Assembly (NCBI RefSeq): GCF_002100115.1
Contig: NZ_ANBM01000013.1
Span: 1 to 56,628, forward strand
Source: Anaerovibrio sp. JC8
GTDB lineage: Bacteria; Bacillota; Negativicutes; Selenomonadales; Selenomonadaceae
DNA: 56,628 nucleotides
Direction of reading: 5' to 3'
The notes under the pieces are model-generated. The model saw only the letters and a program-made list of their open reading frames with translations. It was not told the DNA's origin and did not search any database. Positions 55,884-56,628 of the stretch are shown one piece after another. Position 1 is the first letter of the stretch; each line of letters begins with the position of its first letter. The translations under genes were made by a program, and so were the position numbers.

Positions 55884-56570
55884 ATGAAAAATACATCACA
55901 GGAGATTTTTGTCAGATCGGATAGTATCCTGAAGCTGGGACAGAAAATGAACATTTCATTGCCGGATGACGATAGGACTTTCGTCACTAAAATTGAAGAC
56001 ATTTTTGATTGCAGTCTGGTTTTGTCAGTACCCTATGATGAGGACAGATGCCCGCTGATTATTTCTCCGGGAACAAACCTGACCTGTAATTTCTTTGATG
56101 GGAACAGTTATTATAAGTTTGTGGTAAATCTGGAGCGTCGGGCAAATGAGGTTATACCTGTATGGCATACTGATAAGCCGTTAAAGGTGCAGAAAATTCA
56201 GCACAGGGAATTTGTACGTATGAAGATTGAACAGCCACTGGTTGTCCACCTTGTGGATGAGGAGGATACCAAGGAATCCATGCTGTTCACGACCACCGTG
56301 GATTTAAGTGGTGGCGGAATATGCTTCCTTCTTGACAAGCCGCTTGAGGTGGGCAAACAGATTTCTGTTGAATTGGATGATATCCCGGGGATAGGATTAT
56401 TCAGATCCACAGCATCAGTTGTCAGATATGCAGAATTTGAGGACAATGGAAACATCGGGTATCATATTGGTGCCAAGTTTACCCGTCTTAACCCAAAGAT
56501 TCAGGATAAGATTGTTAATTTCATTTTTGATTTGCAGCGGAAGGCTTCCAAGCATACAATCAGACATTGA
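55884..56570 (+). CDS. PilZ-domain c-di-GMP effector, YcgR-like
   Basis: This 228-residue protein has an N-terminal YcgR-type beta-barrel domain (about residues 10-100) and a C-terminal PilZ domain (about 107-222) with the c-di-GMP motifs REFVR (R108, R112) and DLSGGG (D140-G145). YcgR proteins slow the flagellar motor when c-di-GMP is high. No flagellar gene is in view, but a chemoreceptor lies 4 kb upstream. It has a weak ribosome site (GAAGGGGTG) 13 nt before the ATG. Confidence 0.9.
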   Translation: MKNTSQEIFVRSDSILKLGQKMNISLPDDDRTFVTKIEDIFDCSLVLSVPYDEDRCPLIISPGTNLTCNFFDGNSYYKFVVNLERRANEVIPVWHTDKPLKVQKIQHREFVRMKIEQPLVVHLVDEEDTKESMLFTTTVDLSGGGICFLLDKPLEVGKQISVELDDIPGIGLFRSTASVVRYAEFEDNGNIGYHIGAKFTRLNPKIQDKIVNFIFDLQRKASKHTIRH

Positions 56571-56577
56571 TTTGTTT

Positions 56578-56612
56578 AAGCACTGGGCTTTAATTAGTCT
56601 GGTGCTTTTTTA
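56578..56612 (+). terminator. Terminator after the PilZ gene
   Basis: AAGCAC pairs with GTGCTT, with partial pairing inward (GGCT/AGTC), followed by TTTTTA. Confidence 0.75.
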
Positions 56613-56628
56613 TTTGTTTTTGGTAAAA

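Overview
The window looks like chromosomal DNA of a diderm Firmicute (class Negativicutes, Selenomonas/Anaerovibrio-like). This is inferred from the mix of genes. Outer-membrane machinery (a TonB-dependent receptor and a TolC/AcrA/AcrB-type tripartite pump) sits beside Firmicutes-style genes (AgrC-like GHKL kinases, PcrA, manganese pyrophosphatase, an SpoIIIE/FtsK translocase with an acidic linker). GC content is moderate, Shine-Dalgarno sequences are strong (GGAGG), and GTG/TTG starts and hairpin terminators are common. The species cannot be named from the sequence. I see no prophage, no CRISPR array, no rRNA and no intact transposase gene.

Layout. 0-2.3 kb (-): two overlapping AgrC-type sensor genes, one with the phosphoacceptor His but no ATPase domain, the other with the ATPase domain but no His. 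2.3-3.4 kb: a promoter preceded by a perfect 20-bp tandem repeat, then a lipoprotein and a tiny secreted protein. 3.5-4.4 kb: a BacNav-type voltage-gated sodium channel. 4.4-4.6 kb: hairpin-rich DNA resembling an IS200/IS605 end. 4.6-6.1 kb: LemA and a TPM-domain protein. 6.3-11.8 kb: corrinoid uptake (btuD, btuC, then a cobalamin riboswitch with terminator, btuF and btuB). 12-13.2 kb: a small tail-anchored protein divergent from an AraC regulator. 13.2-16.5 kb: a shortened CinA, two identical tRNA-Lys(CUU) genes, surE, and S-adenosylhomocysteine hydrolase.

16.5-26.9 kb reads as a peptide and murein-peptide salvage island. It holds an L,D-transpeptidase-like protein, a serine beta-lactamase-fold hydrolase, a Dpp-type ABC transporter (BCDF), a VanX-like D-Ala-D-Ala dipeptidase, an M20 amidohydrolase, a substrate-binding protein gene interrupted by an in-frame TAA, and a cytoplasmic M15 peptidase. 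26.9-28.8 kb: SAH/MTA deaminase overlapping RNase HI. 28.9-34.7 kb: an RND efflux operon. 34.8-35.7 kb (-): a twin-arginine-like metallophosphoesterase.

35.9-49.7 kb is mostly housekeeping: FtsK, a MATE transporter, CobO, IlvD, TrmL, PpaC, PcrA, LigA and an RluA-family pseudouridine synthase. 49.9-56.6 kb holds a Cache-domain chemoreceptor, a divergent Sfp-like protein, a TetR regulator with an unclear start codon, an unknown membrane protein, an unknown secreted protein on the minus strand, and a PilZ/YcgR-like c-di-GMP effector.

Recurring themes are B12 (uptake plus CobO adenosylation), S-adenosylhomocysteine disposal (AhcY plus MtaD), cell-wall peptide handling, and motility and signalling (MCP, PilZ). 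The most unusual points are the complementary kinase pair, the stop codon in the binding-protein gene, the degenerate Sfp-like protein, and the split of B12 uptake around a riboswitch.
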